A stretch of DNA of 63,857 nt from Sutterella wadsworthensis 2_1_59BFAA (GTDB taxonomy: Bacteria > Pseudomonadota > Gammaproteobacteria > Burkholderiales > Burkholderiaceae_F): contig NZ_JH815519.1 in the NCBI RefSeq assembly GCF_000297775.1, positions 153,836-217,692 on the forward strand, written 5' to 3'. Numbering within the stretch: the stretch's first letter is position 1; each line of letters opens with the position of its first letter. The position numbers and the translations under genes were made by a program. The notes beneath the pieces are model-generated. The model ran no database searches. It saw only the letters and a program-made list of their open reading frames with translations, and was not told where the DNA came from. Below are positions 17,488 through 25,613 of this stretch, in pieces.

Positions 17488-18858
17488 TCAGGCGCTGCGG
17501 CCCGCCGCAGCAAAGCCCGCCTCGCGGCCGAAGACGACCGACTCGAGCGAAAGGTTTCCGGGCACGCAGCGCATGCCGTGCACGCCGCCCGTGATCTCGC
17601 CTGCCGCGAAGAGCCCCTCGACGTGCTCGCCCGAGGCGGTCAGCACGCGCCCGCCCCCGTCGATCCTCACGCCTCCGAGCGTCGCCGATCGACCGAGCAT
17701 GACGGGCATCACCAGCATGTCGTTGTCATCGATGCGCACACGCCAGCTCTTACCCAGACGGTCTCCGGGCCCTTCGCCGTACGTTCTCACGGCATCGACG
17801 ATCGAGGCTCGCGACGGGGCGCCCTCCATGCCCGCCATGTCTTCCGAGCCCGTCACGCGCCTTGCCGTTCCTTCGGCAAGCAGCGCCTCGATCCGGCCGC
17901 GGCGAACCTCGGGCAGCCGTGCGACGTCCGAGAAGGAGGCCGCAAGCCACAGCACGTTGCCCGGCGCATCGAGGAGCGCCTCGACGACGGCCTCCCTGTC
18001 CTGCTCGTTGACCACGCGTCCGCCCGAGGCGTCGACGAGGATGAAGCGCAGCGGATGGAAGGGACACACCGCAAAACCCGCGCGGCCGGCCGTGCCCATG
18101 GTGAGCGAAAAGTAGTCCGTGCCAACGAGGTAGGCGCCCGCCTTCACCGCTGCCCTGAGGCCGAGCCCCGAGGCGCGTCCCCCGCGCATGTCGAAAAGCG
18201 CGCCAAGGCGCCTGTCGTGCCTTGCGCAGAGCGCCGCATCGGACGCAAAGCCGCCCGTGGCGAGCACCGTTGCGGGCGCCCTGAGGATGCGGCGCCGTCC
18301 GTCCGCATCCTCGGCCGCAACGCCCGTGACGCGTCCCTGCGCATCAAGCACGAGTTCCCTGAAGGTGAGTCCCTGCAGGACCGTCACGCCCGCATCCAGA
18401 GCAGCGTTCATCATCGCGAGACGTCCCGCCCTGTAGTCGGAGGCGACGCAAGTTCTCGGATAGACGCCGCCCGGAATCTGGCGGACCTTGTTCTCGAATC
18501 CGACGCCGAAGCCCTCGAGCCACTTGAGTGCAATATAGGCCTGATAGCAGAGGATCTTGACGAGCGCGGGATCGGCGCGCCCGCCGCCCGCAGCCAGCGT
18601 CTGGCGGTAGAAGAGTTCCGGACTGTCCGTGATGCCCAGGTCGCCCTGACGCTCCGGGTCGACGGCGTTGAAGTAGAGCCTGTCGGCCACGTCGTTCGTG
18701 GCGAACAGATCGCTCGAGCTGTCGAAGAGCACGACCCGGGCACGCCTCTGGGCTGCGGCCAGAGCGGCTGAGAGGCCCGCAAGGCCGCAGCCTACGACGA
18801 TGACGTCCGCGTCCGCCGCAGCGGACGAAAACCCCTGTTGTGCGTCCGTTCTTCTCAT
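17488..18858 (-). CDS. FAD-dependent reductase of the fumarate reductase flavoprotein family, atypical active site, no signal peptide
   Basis: A 456-residue flavoprotein with an N-terminal FAD-binding Rossmann motif, VIVVGCGLAGLSAALAAAQ (about 19-37), and the C-terminal FAD segment GLFAAGEITGGVHGM. In flavocytochrome c-type reductases the substrate carboxylate is held by a His in HHTMGG and an Arg in HGANRLGG. Here these read LGRSATLGGV and GVHGMRCVPGN, so the histidine is lost and the arginine is shifted. Unlike its neighbour it lacks a Tat signal. Its ATG overlaps the upstream flavoprotein stop by four bases, so the two are co-translated. It may be a structural partner, a cytoplasmic enzyme, or a protein exported bound to the Tat-bearing neighbour; these cannot be told apart here. 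Confidence 0.8.
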   Translation of the reverse strand: MRRTDAQQGFSSAAADADVIVVGCGLAGLSAALAAAQRRARVVLFDSSSDLFATNDVADRLYFNAVDPERQGDLGITDSPELFYRQTLAAGGGRADPALVKILCYQAYIALKWLEGFGVGFENKVRQIPGGVYPRTCVASDYRAGRLAMMNAALDAGVTVLQGLTFRELVLDAQGRVTGVAAEDADGRRRILRAPATVLATGGFASDAALCARHDRRLGALFDMRGGRASGLGLRAAVKAGAYLVGTDYFSLTMGTAGRAGFAVCPFHPLRFILVDASGGRVVNEQDREAVVEALLDAPGNVLWLAASFSDVARLPEVRRGRIEALLAEGTARRVTGSEDMAGMEGAPSRASIVDAVRTYGEGPGDRLGKSWRVRIDDNDMLVMPVMLGRSATLGGVRIDGGGRVLTASGEHVEGLFAAGEITGGVHGMRCVPGNLSLESVVFGREAGFAAAGRSA

Positions 18859-20330
18859 GCCGGCACCTCCGAGGCGGCCTCCCGGCCTGCAATGCGTCCG
18901 AAGACGTGAACGTCGGCGATCGCGTTGCCGCCGAGACGGCTTGCGCCGTGCACGCCACCCGCGACCTCGCCTGCGGCATAGAGCCGGCCGACGGGCTTCG
19001 AATCCCAGTCGAGCACCCGCGCCCTTGCATCGATCGAAACGCCGCCCATGGTGTGATGGCGGCTCATACTGGCCCTGCAGGCCCAGAACGGCGGTTTGCG
19101 GATTTCATGGATCATGCTCTCGACGCCTCGACCGAAGTCCTCGTCCCTGCCCGACCTCACGAATCCGTTATAGCGGTTCACGGTCTCGACGAAGTTGTTG
19201 ACCGGAAGCCTCAGCAGCTGCGCCATCTCCTCGAGCGTCTGGGCCCTGTAGACCTCCTGTCGCTCGAGTCCCTCGTGGAGCTCGCGCCTGAAGGACGGCG
19301 GATTGCTCTCGAATCCGTCGTGGTCGACGATCACGAAGCCGACGCGCGAGGGCAACGAAAGGATCGTGTCGCGCAGGATGTCGCGCCTGTCGTCCTCACG
19401 CACGAAGCGGCGTCCCTGCTGGTCGACGAAGATGCAGCGCTCGACGAGAATTGCAAAGCGCGCGTAATGAACGTGAAGCGGAATGCACTCGATCCAGTCG
19501 CAGCCCGTCAGATAGGCGCCCGCCTCGCGGGCGGCGAGCATCACCTCGCCGGTCGAGCCCGCGGGATTGGTCGTATCAAGGTCTCCGAGCCTCGGATCAT
19601 GCAGGCGGCAGAGCTCGGCGTTGGCCGAAAACCCGCCCGAAGCCAGCACGACGGCCCGCGAGGCCCTGAGCGTACACCTCGTGCCCGAAGCGTCGCGCCA
19701 TACGACTCCTGCGGCCGAACCGTCCTCGTTGAGCACGAGGGAGAGGACGGGGCTTGAAGTCAGGATCTCGATGCCGCGGCTTCTGCAGGCGTCGAGCAGC
19801 ACGTCGATGTAGCTCGCCTGCGGGTCGGAGAGCTTCGGCAGGTGGCTTCTCGGAAAGAGGCCGCCGTAGATCTGCGAGCAGAAGGGCTCGTACTTGACGC
19901 CGTAGCCCTCGACCCAGTGGAGCGCGTCGAGCGCCTCCGAGCAGAGGATCCTGACGAGTTCGGGGTCGCCGCGCCCGCGGCCTGAGGCGTTCGTGTCGGC
20001 GATGTGCCGCTCGAGCGAATCCTCGATGCCCTGGGCCCGCTGTCTTTCGGGGTCGACCGCATTGAAATAGCCGCATGAAAAGCGCGTGCTTCCGCCCGTG
20101 ACGCCGAGCTTCTCGAGAATGACGATGCGTCCCTTCGTGCGCTCCCTTGCGGCGAGCGCTGCGGAAACGCCCGCGCCGCCGCTTCCCACGATCACGATCT
20201 CCGCTTCGCCGTCCCAGCGAAGCCCTGCGGCCCGCACGGGCGGCATGCCCGCCGTGAGGCCTGCGGCCGCCGCGCCCGCAAGAAGCGTGCGGCGGGATAG
20301 TGTCGGAAGCCGGGAGAGAGGTTCGGTCAT
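18855..20330 (-). CDS. Tat-exported flavoprotein reductase (fumarate/urocanate reductase family)
   Basis: A 491-residue protein with a twin-arginine signal (LSRRTLLAG at about 11-19, cleavage near VRAAG), then FAD-binding EIVIVGSGGAGVSAALAA. The catalytic-domain residues HHTMGGV and GVHGASRLGGN are conserved, as is the arginine region DDRRDILRD. The substrate-clamp position that reads HPT in fumarate reductases is IPLHVHY here, so fumarate is unlikely to be the natural acceptor. There is no haem domain; electrons must come from a separate cytochrome. It is the first gene of a two-flavoprotein operon beside the sensor/regulator pair at 15051-17463. Confidence 0.85.
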   Translation of the reverse strand: MTEPLSRLPTLSRRTLLAGAAAAGLTAGMPPVRAAGLRWDGEAEIVIVGSGGAGVSAALAARERTKGRIVILEKLGVTGGSTRFSCGYFNAVDPERQRAQGIEDSLERHIADTNASGRGRGDPELVRILCSEALDALHWVEGYGVKYEPFCSQIYGGLFPRSHLPKLSDPQASYIDVLLDACRSRGIEILTSSPVLSLVLNEDGSAAGVVWRDASGTRCTLRASRAVVLASGGFSANAELCRLHDPRLGDLDTTNPAGSTGEVMLAAREAGAYLTGCDWIECIPLHVHYARFAILVERCIFVDQQGRRFVREDDRRDILRDTILSLPSRVGFVIVDHDGFESNPPSFRRELHEGLERQEVYRAQTLEEMAQLLRLPVNNFVETVNRYNGFVRSGRDEDFGRGVESMIHEIRKPPFWACRASMSRHHTMGGVSIDARARVLDWDSKPVGRLYAAGEVAGGVHGASRLGGNAIADVHVFGRIAGREAASEVPA

Positions 20331-20434
20331 GGGTGTCTGCCTCGAAAAAGGTGCTGCACTCTAGTCTATAAGAACATGCCGTGCCTGCAGTCTCGGGAAA
20401 ATGCCTACGTGCGGGGCGCGGAGCCCGAAACGAA

Positions 20435-20463
20435 GACGGGCGGCCCGAAGGCCGCCCGCCGTC
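20435..20463. terminator. GC-rich hairpin after the flavoprotein at 20490
   Basis: GGGCGGCC (20438-20445) and GGCCGCCC (20450-20457) form a stem with a CGAA tetraloop, flanked by further pairing GAC/GTC. It lies just past the minus-strand stop at 20490. Confidence 0.65.
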
Positions 20464-20489
20464 TCACGCCGAGACTTCAGGAGGAGAGG

Positions 20490-22010
20490 TTACTTGGCGA
20501 CTTCCTGACCGCAGATGCGGCCGTTGACAAGGCAGTCGAGGATGGCGCAGGAGCCCAGACGCACGGCGCCGTGGATGCCGCCCGTGGCTTCGCCGGCGGC
20601 ATAGAGACCCGGAATCGGTTCCTGATCCATGATGTCGAGGACCTGGCCCTTCATGTTGGTGAGCAGACCGCCCATGCAGTGATGGACCTTCGGGCTCGTG
20701 ATGGCTGCGTACCACGGACCTTCGGTGAGCGGCTTGAACTCGTTGTTGATGTAGCGGCCGAACGGCTTGTCGTTCTTGGTCTTCGCGGATTCGTTCACCT
20801 GGGCGAGCGTCTTCTTGAGTTCGTCGAGCGGGATATTGAAGTCCTTGGCGAGGGCTTCGAGCGTGTCGTACTTGCTGACGATGTTCGGTTCGACGAGCTT
20901 CTTCATGATGCCCGGACGTGCGGCTTCGAGCTTGTCGGCGCCGTACTGGTTGGCGATGGCGACGGCCTTGAGGCCCTTGGCTTCTTCAGCGAAGATGGCG
21001 TCGGCGCGGACCTTGCGGTTTGCAAGCTCGTTGACGAAACGCTGGCCCTTCGTGTTGACCCACAGGCCGTATTCAGCCGCAGCGGACTGCGTGAACGTCC
21101 AGCCGATGCCCATGCCCTTTTCCTTCGGGTTGGACCACGGACCGCACTGGATCCAGTCGTTCTGGATCTGGGCGCAGCCGATGTTGTAGGTTTCACGCCA
21201 GAGTTCGCCCGTGGCGCCCGGCTGGTTCGTCGTGCTGAACTTGTCCGTGAGCTTCGGGTCGTGCATCTGGCGGAACTTGACGTCGGCCGAGAAGCCGCCG
21301 TAGCAGAGAACGACGCCCTTCCTGGCGGCGATGAACTTCACCTTGCCGGAGTCTTTCTTCGGGAAGCGATAGCCTTCTCGGACTTCGAGACCGACCACGC
21401 GGCCCTTGTCGTCGCGGATGATGTGTTCGACGTAGGCACGCAGGCGGACTTCAACGCCGAGTTCCTTGCACTTGTCGAGTTCCTTGCGCACGATGCCCGA
21501 ACCGGAGCCGTTCTTCGTGAAGACATAGCGCGGAACGGAGTGGCCGCCTTCCTGACCGATCGCGTCGAGGTTGTATTCGACGCCGAGTTCCTTCACCGTC
21601 CATTCATAGTTGGAGAGGGCATGTTCGGCGAGGACGCGAACCTTCGCGGGGTCGTTGAGGTAGGCGCCGGCAACGAGGATGTCCTGAGCGAGCAGGTCGA
21701 CGGAGTCCTTGATGCCGTGCTTGAGCTGTTGCGGGCAGCCCGTGGCGGTCAGAATGCCGCCATTGATGATGGAGTTGCCGCCCGGGGTCGGCATCTTCTC
21801 GAGAACGACGACCTTGGCGCCCGCCTTGCGGGCTTCAATGGCGGCGGCAAGACCGGCAAAGCCGGAGCCGACGACGATCACGTCGACGGTTTCATCCCAC
21901 TTGGCGGGAACCTTCGAGCGCGGGGCGGCCTGAACGACGGAAGCGGAGGCAAGCGCGGCGGCGCCGACGATGGAGCCCTGCAGGAAGGAACGACGGGACT
22001 GGTTGGTCAT
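20490..22010 (-). CDS. Tat-exported flavocytochrome c-type flavoprotein subunit
   Basis: About 506 residues. The start at 22010 gives a clean Tat signal (SRRSFLQGSIVGAAA) and has AAGGAG upstream; the frame extends 19 codons further without support. The FAD motif is VDVIVVGSGFAGLAAAIEA. Family residues HHCMGG and GVHGAVRLG and the arginine in ELANRKVRAD are present. The HPT histidine of fumarate reductases is replaced by CGPWSNP. Its base composition is less extreme and its codon use looks like that of a highly expressed gene (AAG and GAA rich) compared with the pair at 17488-20330. It is probably a periplasmic terminal reductase for a carboxylated or keto-type acceptor. Confidence 0.85.
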   Translation of the reverse strand: MTNQSRRSFLQGSIVGAAALASASVVQAAPRSKVPAKWDETVDVIVVGSGFAGLAAAIEARKAGAKVVVLEKMPTPGGNSIINGGILTATGCPQQLKHGIKDSVDLLAQDILVAGAYLNDPAKVRVLAEHALSNYEWTVKELGVEYNLDAIGQEGGHSVPRYVFTKNGSGSGIVRKELDKCKELGVEVRLRAYVEHIIRDDKGRVVGLEVREGYRFPKKDSGKVKFIAARKGVVLCYGGFSADVKFRQMHDPKLTDKFSTTNQPGATGELWRETYNIGCAQIQNDWIQCGPWSNPKEKGMGIGWTFTQSAAAEYGLWVNTKGQRFVNELANRKVRADAIFAEEAKGLKAVAIANQYGADKLEAARPGIMKKLVEPNIVSKYDTLEALAKDFNIPLDELKKTLAQVNESAKTKNDKPFGRYINNEFKPLTEGPWYAAITSPKVHHCMGGLLTNMKGQVLDIMDQEPIPGLYAAGEATGGIHGAVRLGSCAILDCLVNGRICGQEVAK

Positions 22011-22197
22011 GATGTACTTCTCCTTATCTTGGTCAAGGAGCGGATGCACCGAGGTCAGCCGGCGCACCGCTTGAGAATCAGTCTAAGGAGGCTCGTCCCG
22101 AAACAAAAGAGGATCTTCATCTGAGCTTGAAAACGCCCGAAAACCGCCCGAAACGACTGTCCTTCGGGGCAGGATCCCGTTCAGGGCGTCCGGACGG

Positions 22198-22217
22198 CAT
22201 AGGATGAACATCCTATG
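22198..22217. repeat. Perfect 20-bp inverted repeat CATAGGATGAACATCCTATG
   Basis: Nine-base arms around AA, nested inside an outer GGACGG/CCGTCC pairing with nearby bases. It sits about 190 bp upstream of the flavoprotein start at 22010 and 57 bp past the nikDE stop. It could be an operator for the flavoprotein gene, a weak terminator for the nik operon, or a remnant of a mobile-element end. It shares AGGATGAACATCC with a stem in both IscB elements. Confidence 0.5.
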
Positions 22218-22273
22218 TTCCTAGGAGGTCCACGCCGTCCGCAGGCTCCGTCGGAGACCTCTCACATCACCGT

Positions 22274-23857
22274 TTACGCCCGAGGGAGCGCCGCCGCGGC
22301 GGCCTCGACGAAGCGCCTGCCCGCCTCGCTCGAGGGGCTGCCCATGCGTGCGGCGTCCATCACCTCGACGATGCGGCCTTCGGAGAGCACGGCGACCCTG
22401 TCGCAGAGCCTTGCAACGGCCTTGAGGTCGTGCGAGATGAAGAGCCAGCCGGCATGATCGGGCTTGAGCTCGGCAAGAAGCTCCATGATCTCGTCCTGCA
22501 CGGAGGCGTCGAGGCTGCTGAGCGCCTCGTCGAAGACGACGAGCGACGGGCCGCCCGCCATGGCGCGCGCGATCGCGACGCGCTGGAGCTCTCCGCCCGA
22601 GAGCTGGTGGGGACGGCGCGACGCGTACTCGGCGGGAAGTCCCACGCGCCTGAGAAGGTCCCGCACATCGACGCGGCCGCCCGCAAGCCTCACGGGCTCC
22701 TCGATCACGTCCCCGACCGTCCAGACGGGATCGGCCGAGTCAAGATAGTTCTGGAAGACGACGCTCGCCTCGCCCGAACGAAGCTCGGAGCGGTCAGCGC
22801 CCCTCACGAGAATGCGGCCCGCCGTCGGCGCCTCGAGCCCGAGGATGAGGCGCGAGAGCGTCGACTTTCCCTCGCCCGAGCCGCCGATGAGTCCGACGAC
22901 CTCGCCCCTGCGGACCTCAAGGTTCACGCCGCGGAGCACCTCGTGCACGCTCCGCCGCAGGAAGGATCCAGAGGCATAGTACTTCGTGACGCCCTCGATC
23001 CGGAGCACGGGCTCAGCTTCCGGCGCACGCTGCGGCTCCTCCGCTGCGGGCGCAGGGCCTGCAGCCAGGGATTCCTGCAGAACGGCGTTCGCACGCCGCC
23101 AGGCGAGCGCAAGCCTCTGCGTATAGGGATGCGAGGGGCGCTCAAAGATCTCGCGGCCGCCCTTTTCGACGATTCCGCCCGACATGAGGATCACGAAGCG
23201 GTCCGCAAGGCCCGCCGCGAGGCCGAGGTCGTGCGTGACGAGCACGAGCGCCGAGCCCGTCGTCCTCCTCACCTCCTGAAGGCTCGCGAGGACGGCCCTG
23301 ACGTTGACGACGTCAAGCGCGCTCGTGGGTTCGTCGGCGAGAATCACGTCGGGCCTGAGGATGAGGACGCAGGCGGTCATGACGCGTTGGAGCATCCCGC
23401 CCGAAAGCTCGCACGGGAAGGCCCTGAGGATGCGGGCGGGATCGAGCCCGACCGCACGAAGCGCTCTGCTCACGGCCTCATCGGCCTTCGAGCCCGAAAG
23501 TCCTGCGGCCGAAGCGGTTTCGCCGAGCTGCACGCCGATCCTCACGAGGGGGTCAAAGGCGGTCATCGCCTGCTGGGCCATGTAGAGGATGCGCCTGCCG
23601 CGCACTGCGGCGAAGGCGCCCGGTGCGCAGAGCGTCCGGCCCTCGAAGTCCATCGTCCCCGAGACCGTGAAGCCGTGCGGAAGAAGCCCCGCAAGCGCCC
23701 TCAGGGTCAGGGACTTCCCTGCGCCCGACTCGCCCACGAGCGCAAGGCACTCGCCCCTGCGCACGTCGAGGTCGAGCCCGTGCAGGATTTCCCTGTCCCA
23801 GGAATCACGGACGCGAAGGCCCGCGACACTGAGAATCACGTCGTCTGCGTCCGTCAT
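22274..23857 (-). CDS. nikDE: Fused nickel/peptide ABC importer ATPase (NikD-NikE fusion)
   Basis: About 527 residues with two complete ABC domains in one chain. The first has Walker A VGESGAGKS (about 42-50) and signature LSGGMLQRV. The second has Walker A IGGSGEGKS (about 305-313), signature LSGGELQRV and Walker B LVVFDEALSS. An Ala/Pro/Glu linker lies around residue 255-275. The true start is the ATG at 23857, overlapping the permease stop by four bases. Separate nikD and nikE are usual; fused versions occur in oligopeptide-type importers such as YejF. It energises the nikBC permeases for uptake of chelated nickel. Confidence 0.85.
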   Translation of the reverse strand: MTDADDVILSVAGLRVRDSWDREILHGLDLDVRRGECLALVGESGAGKSLTLRALAGLLPHGFTVSGTMDFEGRTLCAPGAFAAVRGRRILYMAQQAMTAFDPLVRIGVQLGETASAAGLSGSKADEAVSRALRAVGLDPARILRAFPCELSGGMLQRVMTACVLILRPDVILADEPTSALDVVNVRAVLASLQEVRRTTGSALVLVTHDLGLAAGLADRFVILMSGGIVEKGGREIFERPSHPYTQRLALAWRRANAVLQESLAAGPAPAAEEPQRAPEAEPVLRIEGVTKYYASGSFLRRSVHEVLRGVNLEVRRGEVVGLIGGSGEGKSTLSRLILGLEAPTAGRILVRGADRSELRSGEASVVFQNYLDSADPVWTVGDVIEEPVRLAGGRVDVRDLLRRVGLPAEYASRRPHQLSGGELQRVAIARAMAGGPSLVVFDEALSSLDASVQDEIMELLAELKPDHAGWLFISHDLKAVARLCDRVAVLSEGRIVEVMDAARMGSPSSEAGRRFVEAAAAALPRA

Positions 23858-24672
23858 TCGGTCCTCCTCACGTCGAAGGCGTCGCGAAGCGCGTCGCCGA
23901 GGAAGTTGAGCGCCGCCACCACGAGCAGGATCGCGAGGCCGGGCACGAACATCTGTCCCGGATAAAGCGTCATCACGTTCTTCGCGTCCGCGAGCATGGA
24001 GCCCCACTCGGGCATGGGCGGCTGTGCGCCGAGGCCGAGGAAGGAGAGCGCCGAGATCATGAGGACGACGCTGCCCGTGTCGATCGTGCCGAGCACGAAG
24101 CATTCGCCCGCCGCATTGGGCACGAGGTGTCCGAAGAGCACCTTCATGTTGGAGGCGCCGGTCACACGCGCGAACTGCACGAAGCCGGCCGAATTGAGGT
24201 GAAGGATGAGGCCGCGCATCATGCGTGCGTACCAAGGCCACTTGGCGAGCAGGCAGGCGATGAGCACGTTCTCAAGCCCCGGGCCCATCATGCCGACGAG
24301 GGCCAGGATGAGCACTTCGCTCGGAAACGACATCCACACGTCGCAAAAGCGCATGATGAGCGCATCGACCCTGCCTCGGGCCGCTGCCGCAGCGCCGCCA
24401 GCGATCATGCCGACGCCCGCCGTCACGATCATCGTGAGGAGCGCCGTCACGAAGGTGGTGCGGATGCCCCAGATCATGCGCGAGAGCATGTCGCGGCCGA
24501 GAAGATCGGTGCCGAAGGGATGCTCGAGGCTCGGCGGCAGGAACTTCGACGAAATGTCGATGGCCGTCGGATCGGCGAGCGGCAGCAGGGGCGCCGCAAG
24601 GCCTGCAGCGAGCACGGCGAGAAGGAAGAGGCCCGACGGGGCGGCCAGCGCCCTGCGCCAGCGGTTCGTCAT
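23854..24672 (-). CDS. nikC: Nickel-type ABC importer permease NikC
   Basis: A 272-residue permease of the DppC/NikC family with about six helices and the family start LFLLAVLAAGLAAPLLPL. The conserved motif HPFGTDLLGRDMLSRMIWG is near 51-69, and the EAA-like loop lies around 195-215. It sits between nikB and nikDE with four-base ATGA overlaps at both ends, so translation is coupled through the operon. Confidence 0.87.
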   Translation of the reverse strand: MTNRWRRALAAPSGLFLLAVLAAGLAAPLLPLADPTAIDISSKFLPPSLEHPFGTDLLGRDMLSRMIWGIRTTFVTALLTMIVTAGVGMIAGGAAAAARGRVDALIMRFCDVWMSFPSEVLILALVGMMGPGLENVLIACLLAKWPWYARMMRGLILHLNSAGFVQFARVTGASNMKVLFGHLVPNAAGECFVLGTIDTGSVVLMISALSFLGLGAQPPMPEWGSMLADAKNVMTLYPGQMFVPGLAILLVVAALNFLGDALRDAFDVRRTE

Positions 24673-25613
24673 GCCGCCTCCCCTGCGCCGCCTCTGCGGG
24701 CGCGCGGATCAAGCGCTGCCAGCGCAAGGTCCGAAAGCAGATTGAAGAGGATGAAGAACACGGCCATCACGAGCACGTAGGCGATGATCACGGGCAGATC
24801 CCTGTTGAAGATGGCGGAGACGCAGAGCCTGCCGATGCCGGGCCAGGCGAAGATGTTCTCGATCACGAAGGTGCCCGCGACGAGCTTCGGAATCGACATG
24901 CCGAGTGCGGTGACGGTACCCCTGAGGCTGTTGAGCATCATGTGAAGCGAGATCCGCCCCTCGGAGAGTCCGCGCGCCCTGGCGAACATCACCCAGTCGG
25001 ACTCGGCCGTCCTCAGCATTTCGGTGCGGATGAGGCGAACGTAAGTGCCGACGTAGGCGAGCGAGAGCGAGACGGCGGGCAGAATCACCGACTCGGGAGT
25101 CCTCATGCCGTTCGTCGGAAGCCACCCGAGCGTGAGCGAGAAGAGCCACATCAGAAGGAGCGCGGCCCAGAAGTTGGGCAGCGCCGAGATCGTGAAGAGG
25201 ACGCTGCGGATCGCCCTGTCGACGGGACCGCCCGCATGCCTTGCGCAGAGCCACCCGCACACCCCGCCCGTCACGAGCACGATCAGAAGGGTCGCGCCCG
25301 CGAGCGCCAGCGTGGGCGGGAAGGCTCGCAGGAAGTCGTCCGTCACCTTGTGCCCCGTCACGAAGCTCGTGCCGAGGTCACCCTGCAGCACGCCCGCGAG
25401 CCACTCGAAGTAGCGCGTCATGAGAGGGCGGTCGAGCCCGAGTTCATGACGCGTCTGGGCGATGAGCTCGGGCGTGGGCACCATCGCGTTCACGCGGATC
25501 GACACCTCGGCGGGATCAGAGGGCGAGAGTTCACCCAGCATGAACGCGATGAAGGTGATGCCCAGAAGCATCGGCACGAGGAGCGCGAGGCGCCGCACGA
25601 GCATGCCGCCCAT
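24669..25613 (-). CDS. nikB: Nickel-type ABC importer permease NikB
   Basis: A 314-residue permease of the DppB/NikB family with the typical beginning RLALLVPMLLGITFIAFMLG. A periplasmic loop around residues 35-95 follows, and the C-terminal signature reads GTFVIENIFAWPGIGRL. It starts directly after the nikA stop and overlaps nikC by four bases. Confidence 0.87.
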   Translation of the reverse strand: MGGMLVRRLALLVPMLLGITFIAFMLGELSPSDPAEVSIRVNAMVPTPELIAQTRHELGLDRPLMTRYFEWLAGVLQGDLGTSFVTGHKVTDDFLRAFPPTLALAGATLLIVLVTGGVCGWLCARHAGGPVDRAIRSVLFTISALPNFWAALLLMWLFSLTLGWLPTNGMRTPESVILPAVSLSLAYVGTYVRLIRTEMLRTAESDWVMFARARGLSEGRISLHMMLNSLRGTVTALGMSIPKLVAGTFVIENIFAWPGIGRLCVSAIFNRDLPVIIAYVLVMAVFFILFNLLSDLALAALDPRARRGGAGEAA

